Below, in pieces: positions 44,850 through 56,457 of a DNA stretch of 64,000 nt; the stretch's first letter is position 1; each line of letters begins with the position of its first letter. The stretch is taken from positions 779,609 to 843,608 of the forward strand of contig VZQC01010581.1 of the NCBI GenBank assembly GCA_009823505.1. Reading direction: 5' to 3'. The notes beneath the pieces were generated by a model. The model did no database searches. It was not told the origin of the DNA and saw only the letters and a program-made list of their open reading frames with translations. A program made the position numbers and the translations under genes. This stretch comes from Rhizomys pruinosus. Taxonomy: Eukaryota; Chordata; Mammalia; Rodentia; Spalacidae.

Positions 44850-46840
44850 TTAGATTAGTTAATTTAGGTGTAGGGTTTGGTGGAAATGTAATACAACTGA
44901 CTAGAATTGGGAATAAGAATAGTAGCGAGTGTTTATAAGAATTTGTATAATTATGTATTGGGTTAAGATGATGACAACTCAATGGCCTATGTATTTTTTC
45001 TGAATAACACAAAATCACATTATAACCTTTCGTTTTCTGTAGATGTTACATTAGGACAATTTAAAGGACTTAGTTTGAATTTCCTTCCCAATAAGTAGCA
45101 TACAAGTCAATGAAAACAGTTTGGGTAAATTTAATGAAAGCTTATGCTTGGCTCCTGTTTATGGGTATGTGAATACAACTTAGGCATCTATAGGTCAAAC
45201 ATAAAAACCTAAAAAAAAAAAAAAGAGGGAGATGGGAGGGAGGTATATCCTTTCTGGGATACAAATGGAAAACTCTGTGTTCAATCCTATTGATAAATTT
45301 TCATTTTTTCTGATCTGAAACTAAACAATGGGAGGAGAATTTATGTTCCCACAGGTAAAAACACCAATATCAAATTGCCTGAAAACATGACAATTTGGCT
45401 GTGCAGGATGAACTCGGGAAGCCAGCAGAGAGGTTGACCCAACTGAACACTAAGGAATGAGGAACCTCAGACTGCCTGAGTCACGGACACTAAGCATATC
45501 TCTGAATAATATTGGGGTTGACTTTTTATAATGGCCCTAATGAAGTTTACCTTCCCAGATGCTGAGAAACCTTCCTACCTCTCCCCTTTATAGGAAAAGA
45601 AAAACGTGATGGTAAGAAACCACTCCCTAACTGTAAACTAGAGCCATTTTTTACAGTGGTAATTTCCTATAAAAAACAGCATAACGTATTAATTGATTGA
45701 TAGCAAGGAACTGTGAAGGATATTTCTCTATCTGAGCCAAATTCAATAGTAAAGTGTTATAAGTTTGTAATTAAGCAAAATATATTACTCAGGAAAGCTC
45801 TTGACATCAGCAATGAATTATTCTGCCTAGGAGAATGTTGGCTAGGGGATTCAACCGCCCCCCCCCCCAAATTATAAAGGCCTTTTGCCTATAAGTGGGA
45901 TATATGCAAGGAGAAAGGCAGTAAATCCCTGTTGTCGAAGAACCGGTGTATAGCATGAAAAATGTTATGAGATATACTTGCTAGCATACAACTGGCCTCT
46001 GAAAGCTAGAGTGTGTACCAAGCACCAAAGCGAATACAGCCAAAAATATGGTCTCCCTGAGACAAAGCAAGACTCTCTCCGTCAATATCAGCTAAACCTC
46101 AACAGCCTGGAGATACTGTGCAACAGTGGCAGCCAAGGTCTATATATATCCCAAATCTATTTGCTATTAGCGTTCTCCTTGGAGGAATAACTCACAGCGG
46201 ATGCCACAAGCTTAGTCCTCTAGGTGTTAGGAGATTTTAAGCCATAATAAGAACTTGTCACCCTTATAGAGAAACCACAGTTTGCGGATTAGCAAACAAT
46301 CCCAACTATACATCCAAGCATCTGTGTGTATGCTCACAGCTTAACTTGACTAATAATGGTAGCTTTGCTTATAATGCCTGTACATCCAATAGCTTGTGCT
46401 TTGTTAGTATGACTAAAAAAAGGGTTTACTTGGATAAGCTGTCAACCCATTATGGGAAACAACCTGAACAGACGGAGTCCAAAATGACAACTCCCAAGAA
46501 ATTAGACTGTTTTCTTCTTCTCACCACTTGTGTCCCTTTCCCAAAGCCCAGGGAACAAACTGCGGAAGAGGGGCGTGGTAGATTGTAAGGGGCTGTGGAG
46601 AGATAGGGGGTGAATCATGAGACTACAGGAATATAAGTCTGGACTCCTGATTGATGCAACAACGCCTGTGCATACAAGCTTCTCCACTGGACATGGGAAC
46701 CTTGGGTTGGTTTCAAATTTGGGACAATAGATACTTGCAAAATGCACCAATTACCTAATTGTATGACATACGAGTAACATCAATGTTATATGAACAACTG
46801 TGGTCATTATATTGTAGAATCCCTTAAAAATAAAATAAAA
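44850..46840 (+). repeat. Unclassified dispersed repeat, copy B
   Basis: Collinear with copy A (22510-24160) but well diverged, so the two are separate old insertions and not an assembly duplicate. It ends in an A-rich tract (46828-46852), suggesting retrotransposition in plus orientation. A C-run lies at 45857-45867. The longest frame (45978-46190) resembles nothing I know. Confidence 0.6.
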
Positions 46841-46853
46841 AATAAAAAAAAAA

Positions 46854-47690
46854 AGTGTTCACATCACTATCATTAGGAAATGCAAATCAAAAACACTTAA
46901 ATATCATCTACTCCAATAAGAGACTGGCTAAGATCAAGAAAAACCAAATGATACCAAGTGGTGGAGAGGTTGTGGGGAAAGGGGAAACACTCATCCACTG
47001 CTGGTGGGAATGTAAACTGTTGCAAACTTGGAACATGTGGAGAACCCTTGGAAGACTTGAATGAACTTGCCACCTGACAGCCATACCACTCCTAGGCATG
47101 TAACCCTCAAGACTCACCCCACCGCAGAGATAAATGCATGGCCATGTTTATTTCAGCTCTTTCACAATGCAAGGATCTGGAACCAGCCCAATTGCCCCTC
47201 AACTGACAAGTGGATAGAGAAAATTGGGTACATCTACACAGTGGAGTTCTATGCAGTCAATGAAAGATGACATAATGATCTTTGCAGGAAAATGGCTGAG
47301 CTAGAAGACATCATGCTGAGTGAAGTACACAGTCCCAGAAAAACAAAACAATGTGTTCCCTCATCTGTGGATGCTAGTGCCAATTACCTGTTGTAGTATT
47401 TCTTGTGCATGGCCCCTTGAGCTTTTGTCCAAGCAGATTGGGAGTGATGCATATTGGAAAACACAAGAACAACAACAACAGAAAGGACTGCATCAAATAA
47501 CTGACTGAAACGTGAACTTCTGCTCAAAGCAGTCAACTTCTACTTGGAGAATATTGAGAAAGACTGAGAAAGAGATGAAAAGCATGTTTGGCAGAATACA
47601 TGCGCTCTGGTGGGGTGGGGGCATGGGTGGGACTGGGTCAGATTTGATAATCTTGTACAGAAATATAGTTAATGAAATAAATAAATATAG
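46854..47690 (+). pseudogene. L1 3' end, sense (mirror of 43745-44602)
   Basis: ORF2 C-terminal sequence and 3' UTR, the inverted counterpart of the left-arm L1. Frequent single-base indels break the frame that is open in the left arm, for example within [13 protein letters not shown] at about 46970-47015. Confidence 0.85.
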
Positions 47691-47704
47691 TAATTATAAT
47701 ACAT

Positions 47705-47950
47705 TTGTTTTTTATTTTTTAACATTTTGTTTATTAATTTTTATCTTATTTGTCAAGTGTATTACCTGCATGTGTGTAAGTGCACACATGTCATGCAATG
47801 CCACAGAGTTCAGAAAAGAGCATTGGGTCCCCTAAAAACTGGAAATACAAGATGGTTGTTAGCTGCCATGCCAGTGCTGGGACAAAATCCCAGTCCTCTG
47901 CAAGACCAAGCACCTGTGATCTTAACTGCTCACATTTCTCCAACCCTACC
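47705..47950 (-). repeat. B2 SINE (mirror of 43475-43700)
   Basis: Inverted copy of the left-arm B2 with added indels. Confidence 0.8.
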
Positions 47951-48069
47951 ATCTATTTATTTTTTAGATAGAATTCACTACTTTGTCTTTATTTTTGGAG
48001 TCTGAGGAAATAGCTCAACTGATAAAGTATTTGCTGTATATGCTTGAAAACCTGAGTTGACCTATCACC

Positions 48070-48310
48070 CATGTAAAAGCTGGCAAGGCGCTGAAGAAAT
48101 GGTTCAGTAATAAGAGCACTAGCTGCTCTCTTGCAGAGGACCCAGGTTTGGATTCCCAGCCACCCACGTTAATAGTTAACAAACCACTTAAACCCAGTTC
48201 ACAGGGATTCAATTGCCCTCTTCCTGCCTCGTGCATAATGACTTAGGCACTACAATACCAGCTGCAGAATACACCAAAAAAAACACAAATATAAAATAAT
48301 AAATTAAACT
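48070..48310 (+). repeat. B2 SINE (mirror of 43127-43338)
   Basis: Inverted copy of the left-arm B2, noisier, with duplicated bases and extended A-runs. Confidence 0.8.
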
Positions 48311-48412
48311 TTCTAAAAGCTTGGAAAAGTCAAGTATATTTCTGAAATCACAGCACTAAAGAGCCATAATCAGACCTAGCCCAGGTCCCAGTAAGATTTA
48401 AATAAATGTAAG

Positions 48413-48580
48413 CCAGTGCACGGTGGTGCTGCCTTTAACCCTAGCACTCCTGGAGGCAGAGGCAGGTGGATCTTTGTGAGTTGGAGGCACAGCCTGGTCC
48501 TACAGAGCCCAAGTTCCGGACAGGCTGGGCTACAGGAGACCCTGTCTCAAAAAAAAAAGACCAAAAAAAAAAAAAAAACC
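48413..48580 (+). repeat. B1 SINE (mirror of 42860-43027)
   Basis: B1 in sense orientation. Insertions such as ggaggcacagcctggtccta break motifs that are clean in the left arm. Confidence 0.85.
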
Positions 48581-49462
48581 AAGAATTTAAATAAATGCAT
48601 TTGGAAAGACACATATTCTCGTCGTTCTGCCATATTTCTCCTATCCTTACCCTCCACTTGGCTTACAAATTCTACAGCTTTTATTAGAATAAATTTCTGA
48701 ACCCATGTCACAAGGAAAACAGAGTTAAATCTCCATGTTGGAGGCCTAAGAAAGACCTCTTGGGTCTAGATAGCACCCTTCATGAGGACAGAGACAAGCA
48801 GAACTTTCCAGAAGTAGAAGCTAGGACTCAATGAGTAGCCCTAGAGACCTTCATTCATCCTGGTCCACCCTGGGGTAGCTCAGAAAGCTAGGATGAGACT
48901 TCAGAGTTTACCCAGATTAAGGCAGGTGACTGCCTCAGTATCCTATATCAACCTGTTAGTGAATTCAGGCTGCCTCTGGGAAAGGATGGTCCTTTCAGCC
49001 CAGAGCAATGTCCAGAGAACTCGCTCTGAGATTTTATATAGCCAAAGGTTCTTGGCAACGATAGTGATAAATTCCTCAATCTTAAAGTTTATATCAATCT
49101 GTGGACCTCAGAGTCTGCAGTTTATGAAAGGATGGGATTGCTGTATTTAAGCACATCTTCCTGCATGCCAAACCTAGTGTAGTCATCTTTAGCACCACAA
49201 CTCTCCTTCCACACACCAGCTTCCTGTCCTGGGCACAAGGAACATTTCTGAGTCTGTGTTTCTTTAAGGATAAAAATATTCGTGATATTAATACAAAGGC
49301 TTATAGAAGATGAAATAGCATAGTCTGTGTTCAATGCACAGCACATGGTGCGCACTAAGGAAATCAACGTTATCAAGATTACTAGCATTCAGTTCATCTT
49401 TGTTAACACACTGTATCTGCCTAGCCTGATTAGGAGCTGCAGACACAGGTCAGGGGCCTTCT

Positions 49463-49502
49463 GATACTAGTACTTGACTTACCCAAAAGGCCAAGAAGCA
49501 AT
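49463..49502 (-). pseudogene. Truncated U2 snRNA retropseudogene (mirror copy)
   Basis: Reverse complement of 41943-41982, with small differences after the gggtaagt motif. Confidence 0.6.
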
Positions 49503-49756
49503 AGGTGCTTTTTATGAATTACATCAGTTCTTCCAAAAAAAAAAAAAGCATCCTTTGTTCCGATTTACCATGCCCACAAATTTTGTGGGCCTGGTAGTTT
49601 GCCTTAATTCATTCTGACTGCCTGTGTCACTTCCATTCTTTCTGTTCTCCTTCCTTTCCCTGTCAATACCCTTTCTCCCTACAAGTCCCTTTCCCACATC
49701 CGTGTCAGCGCACCGGGCTCCAATGAAGAAGTCCTTTCCATTTGAAATGCTTAGAA

Positions 49757-49910
49757 ACACCAGGCAAGGCAGCACACCGCCTTTAATCCCCAGCACTGGG
49801 AGTGCAAAAGATGAGTGGATCTCATATGATTCTAGGCCAGCCTGGCTTACAAAGTGAGTTCCAGGACAGCTGGGACTACAGAGGGAACTTCTTGACAAAA
49901 AACCAAAAAA
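49757..49910 (+). repeat. B1 SINE (mirror of 41592-41745)
   Basis: Inverted counterpart with several substitutions and indels relative to the left arm. Confidence 0.8.
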
Positions 49911-50089
49911 ATAAATGCTTAGAATCAGAATTGTTTCCAATCTGAAAGTGTCTTGGGGATTTGAGAATATCGTCACATATATATTGAACTGTTTAGGACA
50001 TAGTTCCCAAGTCTAAGCGTGGATCTGTTTAATGTTTCATTACACTTATACCATCTAGCTGGAAGGTATTTTATGGAATATATTTTGTT

Positions 50090-50222
50090 TGTTTGATCTG
50101 TCAGGTTCTTTCCTGGGACACGTATTGCTATATGGGCCAGACTGGCCGGAATTTCGAGTCCTTTGCTTCTGCTCTCCCATGTGCTGGGGATTCACAGGCA
50201 TGAACCACCCTGCCAAGCTTAT
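50090..50222 (-). repeat. B1 SINE (mirror of 41281-41415)
   Basis: Inverted counterpart of the diverged left-arm B1, ending accaccctgccaagcttatg. Confidence 0.75.
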
Positions 50223-51210
50223 GCATGAAACGAAGACTGTGCATGTTGAACATCAGAAAGTGTCACTTGAAGCATGTTGTCAGAGCTCAAAAGCTTCCAA
50301 TTTTAGGCGTGTGGATTTCAAAAGCTCTTCAGATTAAGTGCATTCTGCCTGTATGACCTCATAATGAACACTAGTGTTTTACTTAACTATCTACCACCGT
50401 ACTAAAATCCATTGCCAATTAATCACCACCAGAGATACTGTAAAAATGAGCATCTTTGCCATGTAACGTATTTAGTTTTGAGTTGGTTCTTTAATTCTTA
50501 GGTAAAAGCTCCAGCAAACATGATCTGACCATGGTTTATGGCTCTCTATGAAATGATAAATTTTTCAAGTCATTTTCACAAGGCTCCAATGAATAGTTTG
50601 ATGAGAAAAATGCACAATGGGAAGGTCAGCCTTATTTTTCCTAGCTCAAGGCCCACTAGGACTTGAAAGAATCTTTTTGTTCATAATATAAACATCTGAA
50701 ACATCAAACAATATGAAGTTGTACTTTCTTTGGGGGTCAGCTGTATTATTGAAGCACACAGTTTCTGAAGTAAAAATCAGACACTTGAGACTTTGAACTG
50801 CAAATTGGGTTTGTTTCATAGTTTTCAGGACATACTAAAATAATTTATGGTTTTAGATGCCATGTTTTAAGATACACATTAATTTTAATAGCATCACACA
50901 GAGAATGACATTGTTGTAAATACATTTGCATCAAAGGAAGCCTAATATAACCAAGAACTCTTCGTTAGTGGGGATCAATTACAGTGCTTGGATAACTGGG
51001 GATCCATTTCCATCACATTCTTCAGTTTCTCACAACTAAGCATTCTTTAAAGTTCAGATTCACATTCATCTTAGCGAGTGTACAGAAGGTCAGGAAAAGT
51101 CGGGGTATTTATCAATTGTTATGGACACAAGACACCGAAGTCCCTTACTGACTGTGTGTAGTAAGTACTCAATCAACATCAGGTTCTGCGTTCACAACGC
51201 AAGTGAGCGA

Positions 51211-51228
51211 GGCGCCACCTCGTGGCCA
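51211..51228 (-). promoter_or_regulatory. CTCF-like motif (mirror copy)
   Basis: Exact reverse complement of 40284-40301. The two sites point toward each other (convergent), but this means nothing if the arm is an assembly product. Confidence 0.45.
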
Positions 51229-52269
51229 CGTCAGCTATCAGCACCTCTTTGCTATCTGGCTACGTGAACATTTTCCCATTTGCACTGTTCTGGGGCTATG
51301 TCCTTCAGGGCTGTGCCACCAAAGGATTAAGAATAAGGAGCAATTATAGAAGAGATACTAGTTAATAGGCTAATTAGCATTTCAGCGATAAGGAACCCGG
51401 AGCTCAAATCCCACCGAATAAATGAACAGCAGACTGTATCTAAAGGAGGCAGCTCAGAAAAGCACTGCCTACCACGTGCAGAGCGCCCACCTGCAGATCT
51501 GACTTCTTGCTCTGTCTTCTAGTCTTGCTGAGTCCCTTCTCCTACCTTCGCCCTCCTCTTTCCCTCTTCCCTAACTCAGTTACTTCTCTTAGTCTATCAC
51601 CCAACCTCACAGTCTTATTTCCCAATTTCCCCCTGATTTCTCAATTTCTCCTCCCCTTGATTAACAGTCTGAGGTTTGCATTCTTTAACATTGTGGGAAT
51701 AGAATCTTGGATTTTTTGCACTCAATTTATAAGTCACTGAGGTTTTCATATAAAAATGTCTTTATAACATGAAAGAAATCTTTTATTTGGGTCTGGAGTT
51801 GTTGGGAAAGGAATCTCCTTGTGTTTAGTGATAACTCTGGTTATCTGGAGGTTCTTTTCAGCCCCAAAGGAATCCCGATCCTGGAAGCATATTCTTGAGA
51901 TTCTTCCGAGGAACCTACCCAGTGGACACAGAATGGACTAGCAACTGTCTTCCTCTCTTAATTCCTGGAACATGCTGAAAAAATTACTATCTCTGAGGAT
52001 AAAGTTTTTTTCATCTAAGAAGCAAAAGCTCAACGGGGCAAGGCTGGGCGCGTGGGGCACGGAAGATGGTGAGAACCACAGAGACCTTCTTCTCTGACTT
52101 GAGGCCCCAGTGGGCAGCAGAGGAAGTGGTACAGCCAACAGCCACTTCTGTGCCCCAGTGTCCTATAGTCTTTGAATCGCATCTAACCAAGAACTTAACA
52201 CAAATGCCTGGATTTTAGGCAGCAGGGAGAAGATGAGTCAGCATCCACTTTTAGCAACAGAAGAAAGGG

Positions 52270-52435
52270 CAATGATGTCTTAATCCATTTTCTTTACTAA
52301 TAACACATACCTGAGACGAGTAACTTACAAAGAATAGAGTTTACTTTCATACCATAGTTCTAGATGCTGCGTCAGATCATGGCAGAGAGCATCACATGGT
52401 GAGAAACATCAGGCATAACAATCAGGTCTCTCTGC
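52270..52435 (-). mobile_element. MaLR-like LTR fragment (mirror of 39085-39243)
   Basis: Inverted counterpart with local indels (taataacacatacctgagac) compared with the left arm. Confidence 0.5.
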
Positions 52436-52616
52436 CTCTTCTTTAAAAACTAATAATAAAAATATAAAGGAAAGTTTATTAAGAAATACAAATTCTAAGT
52501 GAGGAAACACATGTTTGCCCACACTTGAGTCATGACCCTGACAGCTGGCTAAGACAGTACAGTTGCCCCACAAACCTATATAATATGGAAGAAACAATTC
52601 TACAAAAATGAATGGG

Positions 52617-52755
52617 CTGGTGTGGCGGTGCATGCCGTTAGTCCCAGCACTTGAGAAGCAGAGGCAGGGTAGATATTTATGAATTTGTGGCCAGCCGAGG
52701 TCTGCACCACAGTCAAGTTAAGGATAATAAGTGAATCCCTGTCCCAAAAAAACAA
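52617..52755 (+). repeat. B1 SINE (mirror of 38785-38912)
   Basis: Inverted counterpart. The middle section (ccagccgaggtctgcaccac) is scrambled compared with the left arm. Confidence 0.75.
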
Positions 52756-52874
52756 AGTTCCACCATACAGAGAACTAAATGTGTAGGGGTGGGGGGAGGG
52801 AGCTACAACATGTACCTTAATATGTGGGATTGAAGGTTTGTATCATTACACCCTGCTTTGGGGGGGGGTTGTTT

Positions 52875-52875
52875 N
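52875..52875. other. Single-N assembly join
   Basis: A lone N separates the end of the right inverted arm from antisense L1 ORF2. The base after the N (aggtgtttctcag) corresponds to 44607 in the L1 of the left arm. Confidence 0.9.
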
Positions 52876-55800
52876 AGGTGTTTCTCAGACATCTCTAATT
52901 CCTCACTTGTGAAGTCTCTGTTCAGTTCTTTGCTCCATCTATTGAGTGGGTCATTTGTTTTCTTTTTTCTTTGTTTTTTGAGTAGTTTATATATTCTGGA
53001 AATCAATGCTTTGTCAGATGTATCTGCAGTGAAGGTTTCCTCCCACTCTGTGGGATTTCTCTTCACTTCCTTGATTGTTTCTTTTGATGTACAGAAGCTT
53101 TTGAGTTTAATGAGGTCCCATTTGTCAATTGTCAACCTTAATTTTTGTGCAGCTGCTATCTGATTTAGGAAGTCTTTTCCTATGCCTATGTCTAGTAGTC
53201 TGCTGCCAACTTTTTGTTCTATTGCCTTCAAAGTTTGGAGTTTCACATTGAGGTCTTTAATCCATCTGGAGTTGTCTTTTGTAAAGGGCAAGAGGTAGGG
53301 GTTTAATTTCATTCTTCTACAAGTGGTGATCCAGTTTTGCCAACACCACTTGCTGAAGATGCTGTCTTTTCTCCATTGTGGCTTCTTGACCCCCTTGTCA
53401 AAAATGAGATGGCTGAAATTGTATGTGCTCAAGTTTGAATCTTCCGTTTTGTTCCATTGGTCAACAGGTCTGTTTTTGTGCTAGGACCGGGCTGTTTTTA
53501 TGACTATACCCCTGTAGTATAGTTTGAAGTCTGGTATAGAGATCCCCCTGTATTGCTCTTTTCCCTCAAGGTTGTTTTGGCTATTCGGGGTCTTTTGTTT
53601 TTCCAAATGAAATTGAGGACATTTTTCCTCCAAGCCTGTGAAGAAACTCTTGGGGATTTTAATTGGGATTGCATTAAATTTATACAAGAGTTTGGGTTGA
53701 ATGTACATTTTTACAATGTTAATTTTCCCAATCCATGAGCATGGGTTTTTTTTTCCATCTTCTGATGTCTTCTTCAATTTCTTTCTTTAAGGGTTGAAAA
53801 TTTTTGTTGTAGAGATCTTTGGTGTCTTTTGTTAGGTTTGTTCCTAGGTATTTTATTGTTTTTGAGGCAATTGTGAGTGGGAAGGTCTCCCTGAATTCCT
53901 TCTCCAGTTGCTTGTTGTTGCTGTAAAGAAATGCCATTGATTTTTTAGGTTAATTTTGTATCCTGCCACTTTGCTGATGCTGTTAATCATTTCTAGGAGT
54001 TTTCTGGGGGAGTTTTTAGCATCCTTAAGTAAACAATCATATCATCAGCAAATAGGGATAGCATGACTTCCTCTTTTCCAATTAGTTCTCCTTTAATTTC
54101 CTTTTCTTGCCTTATTGCTCTAGCAAATGTTTCAAGCACTATATTGAAGAGGAGTGGTGACAGGGGGCAGCCTTGCCTAGCTCCTACCTTTAAAGGGAAT
54201 GTTTCTGTCATTTCCCCACTTAGGATGATATTGGCTGTGGGTTTCCTGTATATGGCTTTGATTACATTGAGGAATGATCCCTCCAATCTACTTCCCTCTC
54301 GGTCTTTAAACATGAAGGGATGCTGGATTTTGTCAAAGGCTTTTTCAGCATCAATTGAGATGATGGTGTGGTATTTGTCTTTCTTTTTTAAAAATTTTAT
54401 TTATTTTTGTATGTGTATGAGTGTACTATCTGCATGTAGGTCTGTGCACCTGTGTCATGCAATGCCGCGGAGGTCAGAAGAGGGTCTCGGATTCCCCTGG
54501 AACTGGAGTTCTCCTGGAATTTGGAGTTACAGACTGTTCTTAGCCACCATGTGTATGCTGGGGATCGAACCCGGGTCCTCTGCAAGAGCGGTCAGTGCTC
54601 TTAACTGCTAGGCTATCTCTCCAGGCCCGGTTTTTTTTGTCTTTCATTCCATTTATGTGCTTGATGATGTTTATTGATTTTCGTGTGTTGAACCATCCCT
54701 GCGTCTCTGGTATGAATCCAACTTGGTCATGATGGATGATCTTCTTGATGTGAATCTGTATGCAATTTGCCAGTATCCTGTTTAGAATTTTGGCATCTGT
54801 GTTCATTAGGGAGATTGGTCTACAGTTCTCCTTTTTAGTTGTGTCTTTGCCTGATGTTGCTAATAGAATGATGCTGGCTTCATAGAAGGAATTTGGGAGA
54901 ATTCCCTCTGTTAGTATCCTTCTAAACAATTTTAGTAATAATGGTTGTAGGTCTTTTTGAAATGTTTTATAGAATCCTGCTTTGAAACTGTCTGGGCCTG
55001 GGTTTTTTTTAGTTGGGAGGTTTCTTATTACATCTTCAATTTCTTCATATATTATGGGTCTGTTAAGCTGTCAATCTCTTCTTGGTTGAACTTTGGTGAT
55101 TCCCAGGATTTCAGATATTCATCCATTTCTTCTAGGTTTTCAAACTTGATAGAGTATAGGTTTTTGAAGTATTCCCATATGATTTTCTGGATCTTTTCCT
55201 TGTCTGTTGTGATATTTTCCTTTTCATCATGGATTGTACTGATTTGGAGTTGTTCCTTCTTTCTTTTGGTTAACTGGGCTAGAGGTCTGTCTATGTTGTT
55301 TATTCTTTCAAAGAACCAACTTTTGGATTCATTGATTTTTTTTTTGTATGGTTTTCTTTGTTTCTATTTCATTGTTTTCTGCTCTGATTTTTGTTATTTC
55401 TTCCTGTTTGTTGCGTTTAGGGTTCATCTGTTGCTGCCTCTCAAGTGCTATTAGGTGCAGTGTTAGATCATTCACTTGTGCTTTTTCTGTTTTTCTAATA
55501 TAGGCACCCAGGGCTATAAACTTCCCTGTTAGTACTGCTTTTAAGGTATCCCATAGGTTTTGTTGTGTTGTATTATCATTGTCATTCAGTTCCAGGAATG
55601 CTTTTATTTCTTTCTTTATCTCTTCCTTGACCCATTCATTATTCAAGAGTGTGTTGTTTAGTCTCCACGTGTTCTTGCAGGCAGTAGGGCTTATCCTGGT
55701 GTTGATGTTGAGCTTTATTGCACTGTGGTCTGATAGAATGCATGAAATTTTTTTCAATCTTTTTGTATTTGTGGAGGTTTCGTCTGTGTCCCAGTATGTG

Positions 55801-56340
55801 GTGGATTTTGGAGAATGTTCCATGACGTGCTGAGTAGAAAGTGTATTCTCTGGTATTAGGGGGGAATATTCAGTAGATGTCTGTGAGGTCCATTTGTGTC
55901 ATTCAGTTCAGATGTTTCTCCATTTATTCTTTGTCCTGTTGACCTGTCCAAAGGGCTCAGTGGGGTATTGAAGTTCCCTACTATGAGGGTACTGGGATTA
56001 GTGTGTGACTTGTGGTCCTGGAGAATTGTCTTTATAAAGTTTGGTGCACCCGAGTTTGGTGCATATATAGTCATAATTGTGAAATCTTCTTGGTGAATTG
56101 TTCCTTTGATAAAAATGTAATGGTCTTCTTTGTCTCTTCCAATTTCTTTAACTTTGAAGATATTTTGTCTGATATTTAAATATCAACACCTGCTTTCTTT
56201 TTGGTACCATTTGCTTGGAATATTTTTTTCTATCGTTTCACTTTAAGGTGGTGCCTGTCCTTGAAGGTAAGATATGTTTCTTGTAGACAGCATATCTAGG
56301 GGTTCTGTTTCCTATTCCAATCTCCCAGTCTATGTCTTTT
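52876..56340 (-). pseudogene. L1 ORF2, antisense, broken
   Basis: This runs on the minus strand from the endonuclease (about 56340-55330) to the C-terminal third (53432-52876). Recognisable motifs include ILSDHSAIKLN at 55730-55700, [13 protein letters not shown] at about 54690, and [10 protein letters not shown] near 54040. Stops and frameshifts divide it into pieces of 70-200 codons, and a B2 is inserted at 54383-54635. It lacks the last ~280 codons, which are found at 43745-44845. Confidence 0.88.
54383..54635 (-). repeat. B2 SINE inserted in antisense L1 ORF2
   Basis: A full B2 read antisense (actatctgcatgtaggtctg; gtcagaagagggtctcggat; ends ctatctctccaggccc). It is flanked by the 10-bp direct repeat tttgtctttc at 54373-54382 and 54636-54645. 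An internal partial duplication, ggaactggagttctcctggaat..., is present near 54500. Confidence 0.85.
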
Positions 56341-56457
56341 GACTGGGGAATTTAGTCCATTAATATTTAAGGTTATGACTGATAGGTTTGTGTTGCTTCC
56401 TTTTGCCTTATTATCCATTTGCAGTTTTGGTTTAGGTTTCTACTTCTGCAGTTATGC

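Larger units (their letters stand above)
46853..52874 (-). repeat. Right arm of inverted duplication II
   Basis: Reverse complement of 38658-44602, about 6.0 kb. Agreement is uneven. Long single-copy parts are identical (for example around 51190-51260 and 51938-52138), while L1, B1, B2 and some other stretches carry many single-base indels (46855-47400, 48040-48560, 50570-50645). It ends at a G-run directly before the N at 52875. Confidence 0.9.

Noticed and set aside
38658..52874. A genuine sex-chromosome-style palindrome
   Set aside because: Not excluded, but uneven indel-type divergence, the adjacent N and the seamless L1 rejoin make a gap-fill artefact more likely.
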